64,000 bases of DNA from Niabella yanshanensis (lineage in GTDB: Bacteria > Bacteroidota > Bacteroidia > Chitinophagales > Chitinophagaceae): assembly GCF_034424215.1 (NCBI RefSeq), contig NZ_CP139960.1:4092001-4156000 (forward strand). The letters run 5' to 3'. Shown here one piece after another: positions 8,681-18,149 of this stretch (position 1 is its first letter; each line of letters begins with the position of its first letter). Position numbers and translations under genes: made by a program. The notes beneath the pieces were generated by a model. That model had not been told where the DNA came from and did not search any database. It was given only the letters and a program-made list of their open reading frames with translations.

Positions 8681-9166
8681 ATGGACATATTTGACACCGA
8701 GTTGTTAGAGTTTTGGAGCTATCTTAACAAACATAAAGTGAAATACATTATGGTTGGCGGCGTTGCTATCAATTTTAACGGATACCAGCGCAGTACCGAA
8801 GATGTTGATGTTTGGCTTAAGGACACAAAAAGCAACAGAGAAAAATTTCGAAAGGCATTCGAAGAGTATTCCGGCGAAAATTATTACATGATCGCCACCA
8901 TGCAAATCGTACCAGGTTGGACTTATTTCCATCTCAATAATGGTTATCGGTTGGATTTAATAACGAATATGAAAGGGCTGGAAGGGTATTCTTTTGAGCA
9001 ATGTCTGAAATTGGCGGGTGTGGCGGATATTGATGATGTTCTTGTTCCTTTTTTACATATTAATCATCTTATTGCCAATAAAAAAGCAGTAAACCGCCCT
9101 AAAGATCAGATAGATATTATTTATTTGGAAAGAATAAAGGAACTAAGAGAAAAAGAGAACCTCTAG
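8681..9166 (+). CDS. Nucleotidyltransferase-fold protein (MNT/AbiEii-like)
   Basis: A 161-residue protein with the core nucleotidyltransferase pattern: glycine pair Gly26-Gly27 (MVGGVAINFNGYQRST), then the metal-binding Asp41-x-Asp43 (EDVDVW), and a third acidic strand near HLNNGYRLDLIT. It ends with a helical RPKDQIDIIYLERI segment common in this group. The closest families by pattern are the DUF6036/AbiEii-type transferases, some of which modify tRNA or proteins as toxins. Substrate is unknown. It follows the small charged protein and precedes the atp promoter, so it is probably the last gene of its transcript. Confidence 0.78.
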   Translation: MDIFDTELLEFWSYLNKHKVKYIMVGGVAINFNGYQRSTEDVDVWLKDTKSNREKFRKAFEEYSGENYYMIATMQIVPGWTYFHLNNGYRLDLITNMKGLEGYSFEQCLKLAGVADIDDVLVPFLHINHLIANKKAVNRPKDQIDIIYLERIKELREKENL

Positions 9167-9236
9167 CAGAAGGACAGGAAACTGCTATTTCTTAACTTTT
9201 CAATCGCCAAATCGGCCAATTTTCCCATACTCCCCT

Positions 9237-9244
9237 TATCTTTG
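9237..9244 (+). promoter_or_regulatory. -7 box of the atp operon promoter
   Basis: TATCTTTG is a perfect match to TAnnTTTG, 19 nt before the atpB ATG. An independent promoter separates atpBEFH from the nucleotidyltransferase gene. Confidence 0.6.
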
Positions 9245-9263
9245 CGCCAAATTTCACCGAATT

Positions 9264-10702
<1,439 letters not shown>

Positions 10703-10720
10703 TAGCTTCATCAAAATTTT

Positions 10721-10757
10721 ACTGCATCTAAAGCAAAGGGCGGCGGGTGCAGTATCT
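10721..10757 (+). promoter_or_regulatory. Hairpin between atpE and atpF
   Basis: ACTGCATC pairs with GGTGCAGT across a 17-nt loop and is followed by ATCTTTT. It could act as a partial terminator or 3'-end stabiliser that favours atpE mRNA over atpF mRNA. Confidence 0.4.
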
Positions 10758-10832
10758 TTTAGTTCTTTTTGTAAAATTATCATCTGTCCATTGTCTATCG
10801 ACCATAGTCCATGGACTTTCAACTAAATAAAA

Positions 10833-11327
10833 ATGGGATTAGTTACTCCAGACCTCGGTTATTTTGTATGGGCGCTTGTAGCCTTTTTAGTGGTATTCCT
10901 GATACTGAAAAAGTTTGCCTGGAAGCCTATTCTGAAATCGTTAAACGAGCGTGAGCAAAATATTGCCGGGGCTATTGCTTCTGCTGAGAAAGTGAAAGCA
11001 GAGATGGCTCAATTGCAAAATGAGAACGAAGCTTTATTAGCTAAAGCTCGTGAAGAAAGAGCTGCTTTATTGAAAGAAGCACGCGAAACGAAGGATAAGA
11101 TCATCAACGAAGCAAAAGAGCAGGCTAAAACAGAAGCTTCTAAAATCATTGCTGATGCCCAGCAAGCGATTAATGCGCAGAAAATGGCTGCCTTAACTGA
11201 AGTGAAAAATGAAGTGGGTAAACTGGTTGTGGAAGTAAGTGAGAAAATTCTGAAGCAGGAATTGAGCAGCCCTAACAAACAGGAAGCACATATCAACGGT
11301 TTGGTTGACAGCATTAAGTTGAATTAA
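10833..11327 (+). CDS. atpF: F0F1 ATP synthase subunit b
   Basis: A 164-residue peripheral-stalk subunit with one N-terminal membrane helix (FVWALVAFLVVFLILKKFAW) and a long Ala/Glu/Lys coiled coil (about residues 30-150). The pattern KKFAWKPILKSLNEREQNI just after the helix is typical. Length matches the family. The 130-nt gap after atpE is longer than the other gaps in the operon; it holds the hairpin and a short quasi-repeat. Confidence 0.94.
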   Translation: MGLVTPDLGYFVWALVAFLVVFLILKKFAWKPILKSLNEREQNIAGAIASAEKVKAEMAQLQNENEALLAKAREERAALLKEARETKDKIINEAKEQAKTEASKIIADAQQAINAQKMAALTEVKNEVGKLVVEVSEKILKQELSSPNKQEAHINGLVDSIKLN

Positions 11328-11395
11328 GCAACCTGGCGGAACCGGTTGGTAGAACAGGACGTATATTAATCTGAAATATTAAATAGTAATAAAAA

Positions 11396-11959
11396 ATGCT
11401 GAATCCTCGTTTAGCGCATAGATACGCAAAAGCATTGCTGGATATTGCGGTAGAAAAAGGACAACTGGACCAGGTGTTTGCGGATATTCAGTGGTTACAG
11501 GCTGTATGTAAATCAAACAGCGATTTTGTAAGCTTAATGCGTAGCCCGATCATTAAGGCAGACAAAAAGCAAAAAATTGTGGAGGCAGTGGCTAAAGGTA
11601 ATATCGGCGAAATTACATCCGGCTTCATCCGCTTGTTGATCAGCAAAGCGCGGGAATCTCATTTACCCGAAATACTAACTGCATTTGTAGCCTTATATAA
11701 GCGGCACAATAATATCAATACCGTAAAATTGACAACAGCTGTGGCTGTTAGTGATGCTACAAAAAATGGTATTATCGCACAGGTTAAAAAAGCGGCAGGT
11801 GTCGAAAAAGTAGAACTGGAGGAAACAGTTAATCCTGATATTATTGGCGGTTTTGTTTTGGAAATGGGCGATAAAATGGTAGACGCCAGCATTGCTTACG
11901 ATCTTCGGGAAGTTGCTAAGCAGTTTAAGAATAACGATTTCATTTATAAGGTGAGATAA
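11396..11959 (+). CDS. atpH: F0F1 ATP synthase subunit delta (OSCP)
   Basis: The 187-residue subunit joins the b stalk to the top of F1. It opens with the family start (NPRLAHRYAKALLDIAVEKGQLD) and ends with the conserved C-terminal strand region (NPDIIGGFVLEMGDKMVDASIAYDL, read here in parts). The start is ATG at 11396. A strong terminator begins 26 nt after the stop, so the operon ends here; atpA, atpG, atpD and atpC are not adjacent or elsewhere in the window. Confidence 0.94.
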   Translation: MLNPRLAHRYAKALLDIAVEKGQLDQVFADIQWLQAVCKSNSDFVSLMRSPIIKADKKQKIVEAVAKGNIGEITSGFIRLLISKARESHLPEILTAFVALYKRHNNINTVKLTTAVAVSDATKNGIIAQVKKAAGVEKVELEETVNPDIIGGFVLEMGDKMVDASIAYDLREVAKQFKNNDFIYKVR

Positions 11960-11984
11960 AAACATCTTAGGAAAATAATATAGG

Positions 11985-12014
11985 AAGTCTGCAAGTCAAT
12001 TGCAGACTTTTTTT
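11985..12014 (+). terminator. Strong terminator ending the atpBEFH operon
   Basis: A perfect 10-bp stem (AAGTCTGCAA / TTGCAGACTT) with a 5-nt loop and a T-run to 12014. Confidence 0.92.
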
Positions 12015-12069
12015 GTGGATGCAACTGAACACCGACTATTTTCGTCTGTTATATTAACCATTTAGCTTT

Positions 12070-12642
12070 ATGAGAATACCAATTTCCTGCTTCTTTTTCC
12101 TTTTATGTTATTTGGGAGTAGGGCAGAGCATAAATGCCCAGGGCGATCGGGGTTTGCCGCAGGTGCAACCACTGCATAAAATAAAATTATCCCTGCTGGG
12201 GCTCACCTATCAATGGGAGAAGCCTGTTAGTCGTAAATCTGTATTAACGTTGGAAGGCGGTGTTGCAGGAGGCATGTCTTTTAGTGCAGGTTCTATTAGC
12301 GGAACAGCGTTCCGTTATGCCATAGTACCCGAGTTGGGTATCGGTTTTAAAAACTATTACAACCTGGACAAGCGCTTTCGCAAAGGAAAAAGTATTGATA
12401 ATAATACAGCTAATTTCTTGGCAACCGATCTTTTTGTAAATGGAAACCCCATCCTGTCTTCTGGAAATATAACAGCTCGTGAAGCGGTGGGCCTTACCAT
12501 TGCCTGGGGAATGCAACGATCCTTATCCTCCAAATTAAATTTTGAATGGCAGGCCGGAGTAATCGGCGGCACCGATTTCTCAGATTGGGTGGTAGCCCCC
12601 AACCTGAGAATTGCATTTAGCTTTATAGCCGGAAAAAAGTGA
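12070..12642 (+). CDS. Exported hypothetical protein, probable small outer-membrane barrel
   Basis: A 190-residue protein with a signal peptide (FFFLLCYLGVGQSINAQ). The mature part has alternating-hydrophobic strands (KLSLLGLTYQWEKP, SVLTLEGGVAGGMSFSAG, APNLRIAFSFIAGKK) and ends close to an aromatic residue, consistent with an eight-stranded barrel or a related envelope protein. I do not recognise a named family. A probable -7 box TATTTTCG lies at 12037-12044, after the atp terminator, so it should be transcribed on its own. It converges on the phosphoesterase gene with 11 nt between stops. Confidence 0.7.
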   Translation: MRIPISCFFFLLCYLGVGQSINAQGDRGLPQVQPLHKIKLSLLGLTYQWEKPVSRKSVLTLEGGVAGGMSFSAGSISGTAFRYAIVPELGIGFKNYYNLDKRFRKGKSIDNNTANFLATDLFVNGNPILSSGNITAREAVGLTIAWGMQRSLSSKLNFEWQAGVIGGTDFSDWVVAPNLRIAFSFIAGKK

Positions 12643-12653
12643 TAAGTCGTACG

Positions 12654-13889
12654 TTATTTTCTTTTAACCATATAGTTACCCACTTCGCTGCCATCATCTT
12701 TTAGCATTTTTAAAGAAAGTTGCTGCTGGTTGGCAGTTACTTTTATCAGGGTTCTGTTACCATCTTTGGGCCCGCCGCCAATAACAATGGGATAATTATG
12801 TTTGCCTTTTTCAGGTGCAAAGACGCCAAATTTATGGGTGTGACCAGAGATGACCATGTCTACTTTGTATTTATCAAAAAGAGGGGCAAACAACTCGCGG
12901 CAGTGTAAAGTTCCATGCCAGTCGCCCGAATAAAAATGGGGTATATGCATCATCACCACCCTGAAAGGAGCTCTTTTAAAAGCCGGAGTTTGCATTTCCT
13001 TTTCCAGCCATGCGGCTTGCTCTTTACGGTATGAATCAAAATCGACGATGCCTGCGTAAACAGGTGCGTCATCGGGTTTGTCTTCTCCGGTGTCAAGCAC
13101 TATACTATATACAGGCCCCCATTGGTAAGCATAATAATATTTGCCCGAGGGGGATGTGAAATAATCCGCCAATTCGCGACTGTACTTCCCTCTTGTTTCA
13201 TGATTTCCTCTTACAAACAAAAATGGTTTATGACCTGCAAAGCTTTCCAGGCAGGGTGTAAGCATATGGTCAATAATTTGCTTTTCGTCTGTCTGGTAGT
13301 CAAAAATATCGCCATTAAAGAATACATAATCATAAGGGGTATTCCCATTGAGCTTCATCAGGTGAGGTATAGACTGGGGGCGATCGTGAATATCATTCAT
13401 GATCAGCCAGCTCACCTCATTGGCTTTGGGCGTTACTGTTGTAAAGGTCCGGGTATCGCTGGTGATGGTGATGCCGTAAACCAGTTTGTAAGGCTGAAAT
13501 TCGAGGATCTCTTTCGACACAACACGGTAGCTATAGGTTGTGTTGGGCTTTAAATTGTTCAACCGGACTGCGTTTACACGGTTATAAGCGTTCACCAAAC
13601 CATCTTTAATTTCATGCGCTTTTTGGTTGAGTTGATCTCCTTCTCCATACTCTACCCAGCTATAGCAAAGTTTATTAGTGATCCACATAATGCTCATGCT
13701 GTTCTCAGACGGGGCCTGCAAATAAGGTTGAGCTAAGAATATATGTCCTTCAGCCGGTCGGGCTGACAGCTCATTTACATCTTTTATTAGCGTAGTGGCA
13801 TTGCCTGCGCTCATTACACCCAGCAGGCTGGCTTTGGATATATTGCCGATGAAATTGCGACGTTTTAATGAAGACTTTGTATGCATCAT
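12654..13889 (-). CDS. Tat-exported calcineurin-like metallophosphoesterase with fibronectin-like N-domain
   Basis: A 411-residue purple-acid-phosphatase-like enzyme. The N-terminus has a Tat motif (KRRNFIGN). Residues about 50-140 form the fibronectin-type domain (QAPSENSMSIMWIT, VRLNNLKPNTTYSYRV). The phosphoesterase core follows, with metal ligands in MNDIHDRP, FFNGDIFD, VRGNHETRG, MMHIPHF and SGHTHKFGVF. The substrate is probably a phosphate ester in the periplasm; it cannot be narrowed further. The signal suggests it folds in the cytoplasm with its metals before export. Confidence 0.88.
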   Translation of the reverse strand: MMHTKSSLKRRNFIGNISKASLLGVMSAGNATTLIKDVNELSARPAEGHIFLAQPYLQAPSENSMSIMWITNKLCYSWVEYGEGDQLNQKAHEIKDGLVNAYNRVNAVRLNNLKPNTTYSYRVVSKEILEFQPYKLVYGITITSDTRTFTTVTPKANEVSWLIMNDIHDRPQSIPHLMKLNGNTPYDYVFFNGDIFDYQTDEKQIIDHMLTPCLESFAGHKPFLFVRGNHETRGKYSRELADYFTSPSGKYYYAYQWGPVYSIVLDTGEDKPDDAPVYAGIVDFDSYRKEQAAWLEKEMQTPAFKRAPFRVVMMHIPHFYSGDWHGTLHCRELFAPLFDKYKVDMVISGHTHKFGVFAPEKGKHNYPIVIGGGPKDGNRTLIKVTANQQQLSLKMLKDDGSEVGNYMVKRK

Positions 13890-14058
13890 ATGTGTATTTA
13901 ATTAAGATGGGAGCATAGTAAGTACTCCACCTGTTTTTGCAGGGCTAATAATTTCTATAAAGATAGGAGAAGGCGCAGGCGGTTGGTAGCGCAAACGTTT
14001 GAACTAAATATTACTTTTTGGACCTCGCTTGAAACCTGTTCCTGTTTTGAGGATTCAA

Positions 14059-14607
14059 TTAGTTGTTTCGAAGGCGTTTGTAAATTCTGATGGCCAGCAT
14101 CAAAATGATTACCAAAAGTACGGTGCCCACTAATCCCCATACGAGGCTGATACCGTGTTTGACTACCACCAGCATTACAATGCTGATCAAAAGCAGGGTA
14201 GCCGCTTCGTTCCACATTCTTAGCTGCTGGGAGCTTAAGGTAAAAATGCCCCTTAATTGCTGTTTGAAAATGCGATGTGTGTATAAATGATACCCATAAA
14301 GAAAGACTACCAAAATGAGTTTAAGTAACAACCATAAACCTTCTTTATGTAGTAAAATGCCTGCCCAGGGTCCTTTGAAAAGAACTGACAGCCCCAGGAT
14401 CAAAGTCAAAATAGCCGAAGGCCAGGTAATGCCGTACCAAAGCCTTTTCATCATGATGCCGAACTGTGATTGCAGTGCCTGCTTCACGGCAGGTTCTTTA
14501 TCATTCGCCTCCACGTTGTATATAAGCAGACGGGGCATGTAAAACAAGCCAGCAAACCAGGTGACAACAAAGATGATATGGACAGCTTTAAAATACAGGT
14601 AAGACAT
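14059..14607 (-). CDS. hemJ: Protoporphyrinogen IX oxidase HemJ
   Basis: A 182-residue membrane protein of the HemJ (UPF0093) family, which oxidises protoporphyrinogen IX to protoporphyrin IX, the step before ferrochelatase. The HemJ signature at the start (YFKAVHIIFVVTWFAGLFY, with its conserved His) and the conserved Lys in LWLLLKLILV are present, with four to five membrane helices. The frame extends 11 codons further upstream to 14640, but that part falls in low-complexity intergenic repeats; the ATG at 14607 gives the normal family start. It is separated from hemH by the S23 and OsmC genes on the same strand. Confidence 0.9.
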   Translation of the reverse strand: MSYLYFKAVHIIFVVTWFAGLFYMPRLLIYNVEANDKEPAVKQALQSQFGIMMKRLWYGITWPSAILTLILGLSVLFKGPWAGILLHKEGLWLLLKLILVVFLYGYHLYTHRIFKQQLRGIFTLSSQQLRMWNEAATLLLISIVMLVVVKHGISLVWGLVGTVLLVIILMLAIRIYKRLRNN

Positions 14608-14610
14608 GTG

Positions 14611-14650
14611 GATAGTGAATAGGGAATTGTCAATAGTCAATCGTGAATAG
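14611..14650. repeat. Degenerate word repeat (ATAGTGAATAG / ATAGTCAATCG type)
   Basis: Short imperfect tandem words: GATAGTGAATAG, ATTGTCAATAG, TCAATCGTGAATAG. Similar text recurs at 15061-15090, on the other side of the S23 gene. Confidence 0.6.
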
Positions 14651-14689
14651 AGAAATATCAGGGTTGTATTCTTAAGTTTATTAATCCGG

Positions 14690-15022
14690 TTACCAGTTTA
14701 AATGAGTTTTGTAAATCAACCCCAATTGATCTAAAGGTATGTTTTTTAAGTAATCTAATGCTGCGGCTGCATCAAGAATTGCATCAATTTCTACAACGGA
14801 ACCTCTGGCAATTTCAAAAAATCTCTTTCTTTCTGTTTCCGATTTCCTTGAAGCACCCTCGGCAATGTTCAGTACATTGGATAATGCGGCGCGCCTGAGT
14901 TGGGATATCATATTAAAGTTCTCATGATCAGGCAAGGTATAAGAGATTTTGTAACAGTCAACTAAAAGACTTTGCGAAACTTTATAAGCTTCCAGGTTTT
15001 GATGATTTAATTTTAGAAACAT
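14690..15022 (-). CDS. Four-helix-bundle protein (S23 family)
   Basis: The 110-residue protein matches the S23 family, first known from 23S rRNA intervening sequences. Visible signatures are NLEAYKVSQSLLVD at the start, SQLRRAALSNVLNIAEGASR in the middle (residues about 41-60), and RFFEIARGSVVEIDA. Relatives form pentamers of four-helix bundles and bind nucleic acid. No rRNA gene is nearby, so it is a free-standing copy. It lies between hemJ and an OsmC gene, and both flanks carry degenerate word repeats. Product function is unknown. Confidence 0.85.
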   Translation of the reverse strand: MFLKLNHQNLEAYKVSQSLLVDCYKISYTLPDHENFNMISQLRRAALSNVLNIAEGASRKSETERKRFFEIARGSVVEIDAILDAAAALDYLKNIPLDQLGLIYKTHLNW

Positions 15023-15060
15023 AGGTGATGATTTAGCACCTTAAAGGTAGCGAAAATACC

Positions 15061-15090
15061 CTTATTCACTCTTCACCTTTGACTACTCAC
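15061..15090. repeat. Degenerate word repeat on the upstream side of the S23 gene
   Basis: TTCACTCTTCACC and TTTGACTACTCAC are imperfect copies of one word; read on the minus strand they match the GTGAATAG/GTGAGTAG type seen at 14611-14650. The array overlaps the last codons of the OsmC gene. Confidence 0.5.
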
Positions 15091-15556
15091 TTTCTTTCGC
15101 TATGATCTCCGGTTGATGCGCAACGGGAAAGTTCAGGGAATTGGCAATAAAACAAAACTTATTGGCTTCAGTATGTAATTCATTTGCCTTATGGAGCATC
15201 TCCTTTGACGAAACAGTGACAACCGGGTACAAAGTTACACCAGTGAATCGTCCGCTCCCATTGGCTTGTTCTTCCATAATTCCTTCAGCGTTGTCTTCAT
15301 AATGGAGCACTATTACGCCATTTACTGCGCATAAATGCAAATACCAAAGCATATGGCAATTGGAAATGGAGGCGAGGAACAACTCTTCCGGGTTATATTT
15401 AGCCGGATTGCCTCTGAATGCCGGATCAGAACTGGCTCCAATTGCGGGTTTACCGGTAACATTAATGGTATGATCCCGTGAATAACCGGCGTACCCGTTG
15501 GTGCCGCTATCATCCCGCCAGGAAATAGTGACCTTATACTGATGTTGTTTTGCCAT
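15083..15556 (-). CDS. OsmC family protein, second subfamily
   Basis: A 157-residue OsmC-fold protein with probable redox cysteines at Cys67 (ASISNCHMLWYL) and Cys135 (EANKFCFIANSL). It differs from the OsmC at 1073-1486 by a longer N-terminal strand region (YKVTISWRDDSGTNG) and the SxSxCH motif typical of the YhfA/SACOL1771-like branch. Peroxide detoxification is likely. It starts 32 nt after the hemH stop on the same strand, so it is probably co-transcribed with hemH. This would place a peroxide reductase with the haem-making enzymes, which is sensible but unproven. Confidence 0.85.
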   Translation of the reverse strand: MAKQHQYKVTISWRDDSGTNGYAGYSRDHTINVTGKPAIGASSDPAFRGNPAKYNPEELFLASISNCHMLWYLHLCAVNGVIVLHYEDNAEGIMEEQANGSGRFTGVTLYPVVTVSSKEMLHKANELHTEANKFCFIANSLNFPVAHQPEIIAKESE

Positions 15557-15588
15557 ACAATGAAAAAAGCCACTCAGCGGCTTTACAA

Positions 15589-16638
15589 TTATTTTTGAAT
15601 ACTCATTTGTTCATAGGGCGCGTCTTTGGCTTCCTCTATAAGTTGTACCAATGCATTCACCCATGTTTCACTGGTATTAACGCAGGGAATGTATTCATAC
15701 TTTTCTCCGCCATTTGCTATAAAGTCTTCTTTGCCTCTTTCTTCAATTTCCTCCAGTGTTTCCAGGCAGTCGCTGATAAAAGAAGGACAAACCACTTTTA
15801 TCTTCTTTACTCCCTCTTTGGGCAGGTTAGGCAATCGCTCCTGCGTGCTGGGTAATAGCCAGGGGTCGCGTCCCAGTCGGCTTTGATAGCTTTGTGCCCA
15901 CTGGTTTTTCTTTAATCCTAATTTTTTAGCCACCAGTTCGCTGGTCATGGTCACCTGGTGCCGGTAACAGGTAAGATGAGATTCGCTGGCCTTATAGCAG
16001 CAGTTATCCACCTGCATGCAATGTTGTTTAGTAGGATCGGTCTTCAACACGTGACGCTCGGGAATACCATGATAGCTGAATAGCAATTGATCGTAATCAT
16101 CCTGCAAATGAGGCTTCATGCTTTCTGCCAAAGCATTGATGTATGCAGGATGTTTATAAAAAGGTGGTACCGTTTTTAATTGGAAACTATAATTATGTTT
16201 TTTGTGAATTTCCTTCATATATACCACGGCTGTTTCCCAGCTGCTCATGGCATAATGAGGATATAAAGGCACGAGGATCACCTCTTCCAGGTCAGGGATC
16301 TTCTTCAGTAAATTATCGTAAGCTGTTTTGGGGTTGGGCTTACGATACCGCATCGCAATTTCAACCGGCTCGGTAACTTTTTCCTGAAGCGCTTTTTGCA
16401 GGCGTTCGGTAAGTACCACCAACGGAGATCCTTCTTCCCACCAAATGGTTTTATAAGCTTCAGCAGACTTGGGAGCCCGGGTTGGCACAATAATACCTTT
16501 TACCAGCAGGGTTCTTAACCAGAGTGGTTTATCAATCACCCGCTCATCCATCAAAAACTCTTTCAGATACGCTTTCAGATCGGGTACGCTGGTACTGTCG
16601 GGTGACCCCAAGTTCATTAATATAATTCCTGTTTTCAT
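15589..16638 (-). CDS. hemH: Ferrochelatase HemH
   Basis: A 349-residue enzyme that inserts ferrous iron into protoporphyrin IX, the last step of haem synthesis. It starts with GIILMNLGSPDS, has the catalytic His in LFSYHGIPERH and the conserved Glu in SDCLETLEEIE. A cluster of cysteines (CMQVDNCCYKASESHLTC) lies in the middle; I cannot say whether it binds an iron-sulfur cluster. It diverges from hemA, with promoters for both in the 236-nt gap, and leads toward the OsmC, S23 and hemJ genes. Confidence 0.95.
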   Translation of the reverse strand: MKTGIILMNLGSPDSTSVPDLKAYLKEFLMDERVIDKPLWLRTLLVKGIIVPTRAPKSAEAYKTIWWEEGSPLVVLTERLQKALQEKVTEPVEIAMRYRKPNPKTAYDNLLKKIPDLEEVILVPLYPHYAMSSWETAVVYMKEIHKKHNYSFQLKTVPPFYKHPAYINALAESMKPHLQDDYDQLLFSYHGIPERHVLKTDPTKQHCMQVDNCCYKASESHLTCYRHQVTMTSELVAKKLGLKKNQWAQSYQSRLGRDPWLLPSTQERLPNLPKEGVKKIKVVCPSFISDCLETLEEIEERGKEDFIANGGEKYEYIPCVNTSETWVNALVQLIEEAKDAPYEQMSIQK

Positions 16639-16770
16639 TATTCAGTTCCATGCAGGTTTTAACGGCTGCTGCAAGGGATATTTCGACGGGGTCAAGACAC
16701 CTGCACGGCCTGCCTGAATGGAAGGGCGCAGCATTTGAGAGTTATCTTAAGCCAGATCAAAAAATTTTTG

Positions 16771-16778
16771 CAAAGGTA
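16771..16778 (-). promoter_or_regulatory. -7 box of the hemH promoter
   Basis: Read on the minus strand the sequence is TACCTTTG, a perfect TAnnTTTG. It implies a leader of about 125 nt before the hemH ATG. Confidence 0.5.
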
Positions 16779-16819
16779 GCAAATAGTTGCGGCGACTGCT
16801 CTAATTAAATATGATTTTG

Positions 16820-16834
16820 ATCATATAATATGAT
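16820..16834. promoter_or_regulatory. Palindrome in the hemH-hemA divergent region
   Basis: ATCATAT-A-ATATGAT has perfect 7-bp arms around one central base. It sits about 55 nt upstream of the hemA -7 box and 42 nt upstream of the hemH -7 box, where one regulator could act on both directions. Being AT-only apart from two bases, chance is a real alternative. Confidence 0.4.
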
Positions 16835-16889
16835 GATATCTTTTTTATCCAGATGACATTTTTATGACGCGCAGATGGGTAACCTTATA

Positions 16890-16897
16890 TACATTTG
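16890..16897 (+). promoter_or_regulatory. -7 box of the hemA promoter
   Basis: TACATTTG, a perfect TAnnTTTG, ends 10 nt before the ATG at 16908. It lies inside the longer open frame that could start at 16875, which argues for the 16908 start. Confidence 0.6.
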
Positions 16898-16907
16898 CAC
16901 CACTCAA

Positions 16908-18149
16908 ATGTCTGCAGAAGATTTTCATATTTCAAAACAAGTGCTCGATAGGTTTTGCGTTGCGGGAATCAATTACCACAAAGCAGATACCGCCACCCGG
17001 GGGCTGTTTTCTATTAATAATGACCAGTTTGCAAAGCTGGCACTGGCGGCTAAAGCTGCCGATCTCAAAAGTGTTTTTGTAGTCTCCACCTGTAACCGTA
17101 CCGAAATCTATGGTTTTGCAGAGTCTGTAATGCAACTGGTAAACCTGTTGCTGGACGAATGCCGTGCAGACCGGAATACATTTTTTGAATATGCTTATTT
17201 AAAGAATGGTAATCCTGCATTGCAACATTTATTTAATGTGGCTTCGGGCTTGGATTCACAAATATTGGGCGATTACGAAATACTCGGTCAGATTAAAAAA
17301 GCGATCGACCTGGCAAAGGTTAACGACGTAATAGGACCAGTGATGGATCGTACCCTGAATTTCGTATTCCAGGCTTCAAAAAAAGTAAAGACTGATACGG
17401 AACTCAGCAATGGAACTGTTTCGGTATCTTTTGCTGCAATTGAGTTATTACAAGCAATTCCCGATTTAGCCAGTAAAAAGATATTGGTGATAGGTGCCGG
17501 TAAATTCGGGGCTAATGTTTGTAAGAACCTGGTTAATTATTTTCCGGGGGTGAGCCTTACCGTGATGAACCGTACCGATGATACGGCTTATGCTTTATCC
17601 CGGGCTAACGGTATTTTATTCTCTGCCTATAAAAATAAAGCGGAGGCTATTACTGAAGCAGACGTGGTTATTGTGTGTACGAACGCCAACGAGCCTACTG
17701 TTCTGCCTTCGCATTTTAACGAGGTGGATGATAAATTAATCCTCGATCTGTCGGTGCCGGTAAATGTACACCCTGATGTAAAACAAATGAAGGGTAAACT
17801 GGTGATTGATGTAGATGAAATATCTACTACTATTTTAGATAAAACCCTGGCAAAGCGGAGGGATGAAGTGCCTAAAGCGGAAGCCATTATTGAACATTAT
17901 ACCCGGGAATTCTGGCAATGGCTAAAAGATTACAGGTATGCCCTGCATTTGAAAACCTGGAAAAGTAAGCTCGAAGAAATTGATAAACTACAATTACACC
18001 CTTGTGAGTTTGCCAGAGATGCTCAATTAAAACAACAAACGGTGAAAGCCCAGAAAGCCGTAAAACAATTGGCGGTGAATTTGAAAACAAAGAACGATAA
18101 GGGCTGTCAGTTTATCAACCTGATCAATGATTACCTGCAAATGTCCTGA
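16908..18149 (+). CDS. hemA: Glutamyl-tRNA reductase HemA
   Basis: A 413-residue NADPH enzyme that reduces glutamyl-tRNA to glutamate-1-semialdehyde, the committed step of the C5 pathway. The catalytic Cys62 lies in VVSTCNRTEIYGF. The NADP-binding domain begins at KKILVIGAGKFGANV, and the C-terminal helical dimerisation region follows. An in-frame ATG exists at 16875, but a perfect -7 box falls between the two, so 16908 is preferred. It is first in hemACDE; its stop overlaps the hemC start in TGATG. Confidence 0.95.
   Translation: MSAEDFHISKQVLDRFCVAGINYHKADTATRGLFSINNDQFAKLALAAKAADLKSVFVVSTCNRTEIYGFAESVMQLVNLLLDECRADRNTFFEYAYLKNGNPALQHLFNVASGLDSQILGDYEILGQIKKAIDLAKVNDVIGPVMDRTLNFVFQASKKVKTDTELSNGTVSVSFAAIELLQAIPDLASKKILVIGAGKFGANVCKNLVNYFPGVSLTVMNRTDDTAYALSRANGILFSAYKNKAEAITEADVVIVCTNANEPTVLPSHFNEVDDKLILDLSVPVNVHPDVKQMKGKLVIDVDEISTTILDKTLAKRRDEVPKAEAIIEHYTREFWQWLKDYRYALHLKTWKSKLEEIDKLQLHPCEFARDAQLKQQTVKAQKAVKQLAVNLKTKNDKGCQFINLINDYLQMS

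Noticed and set aside
14690-15022. S23 protein taken as a sign of a 23S rRNA gene
   Set aside because: No rRNA sequence flanks either S23-type gene; both are surrounded by protein-coding genes.
16875-16907. Upstream start of hemA at 16875
   Set aside because: A perfect -7 promoter box lies inside the added codons, and the added residues do not look like a HemA N-terminus.
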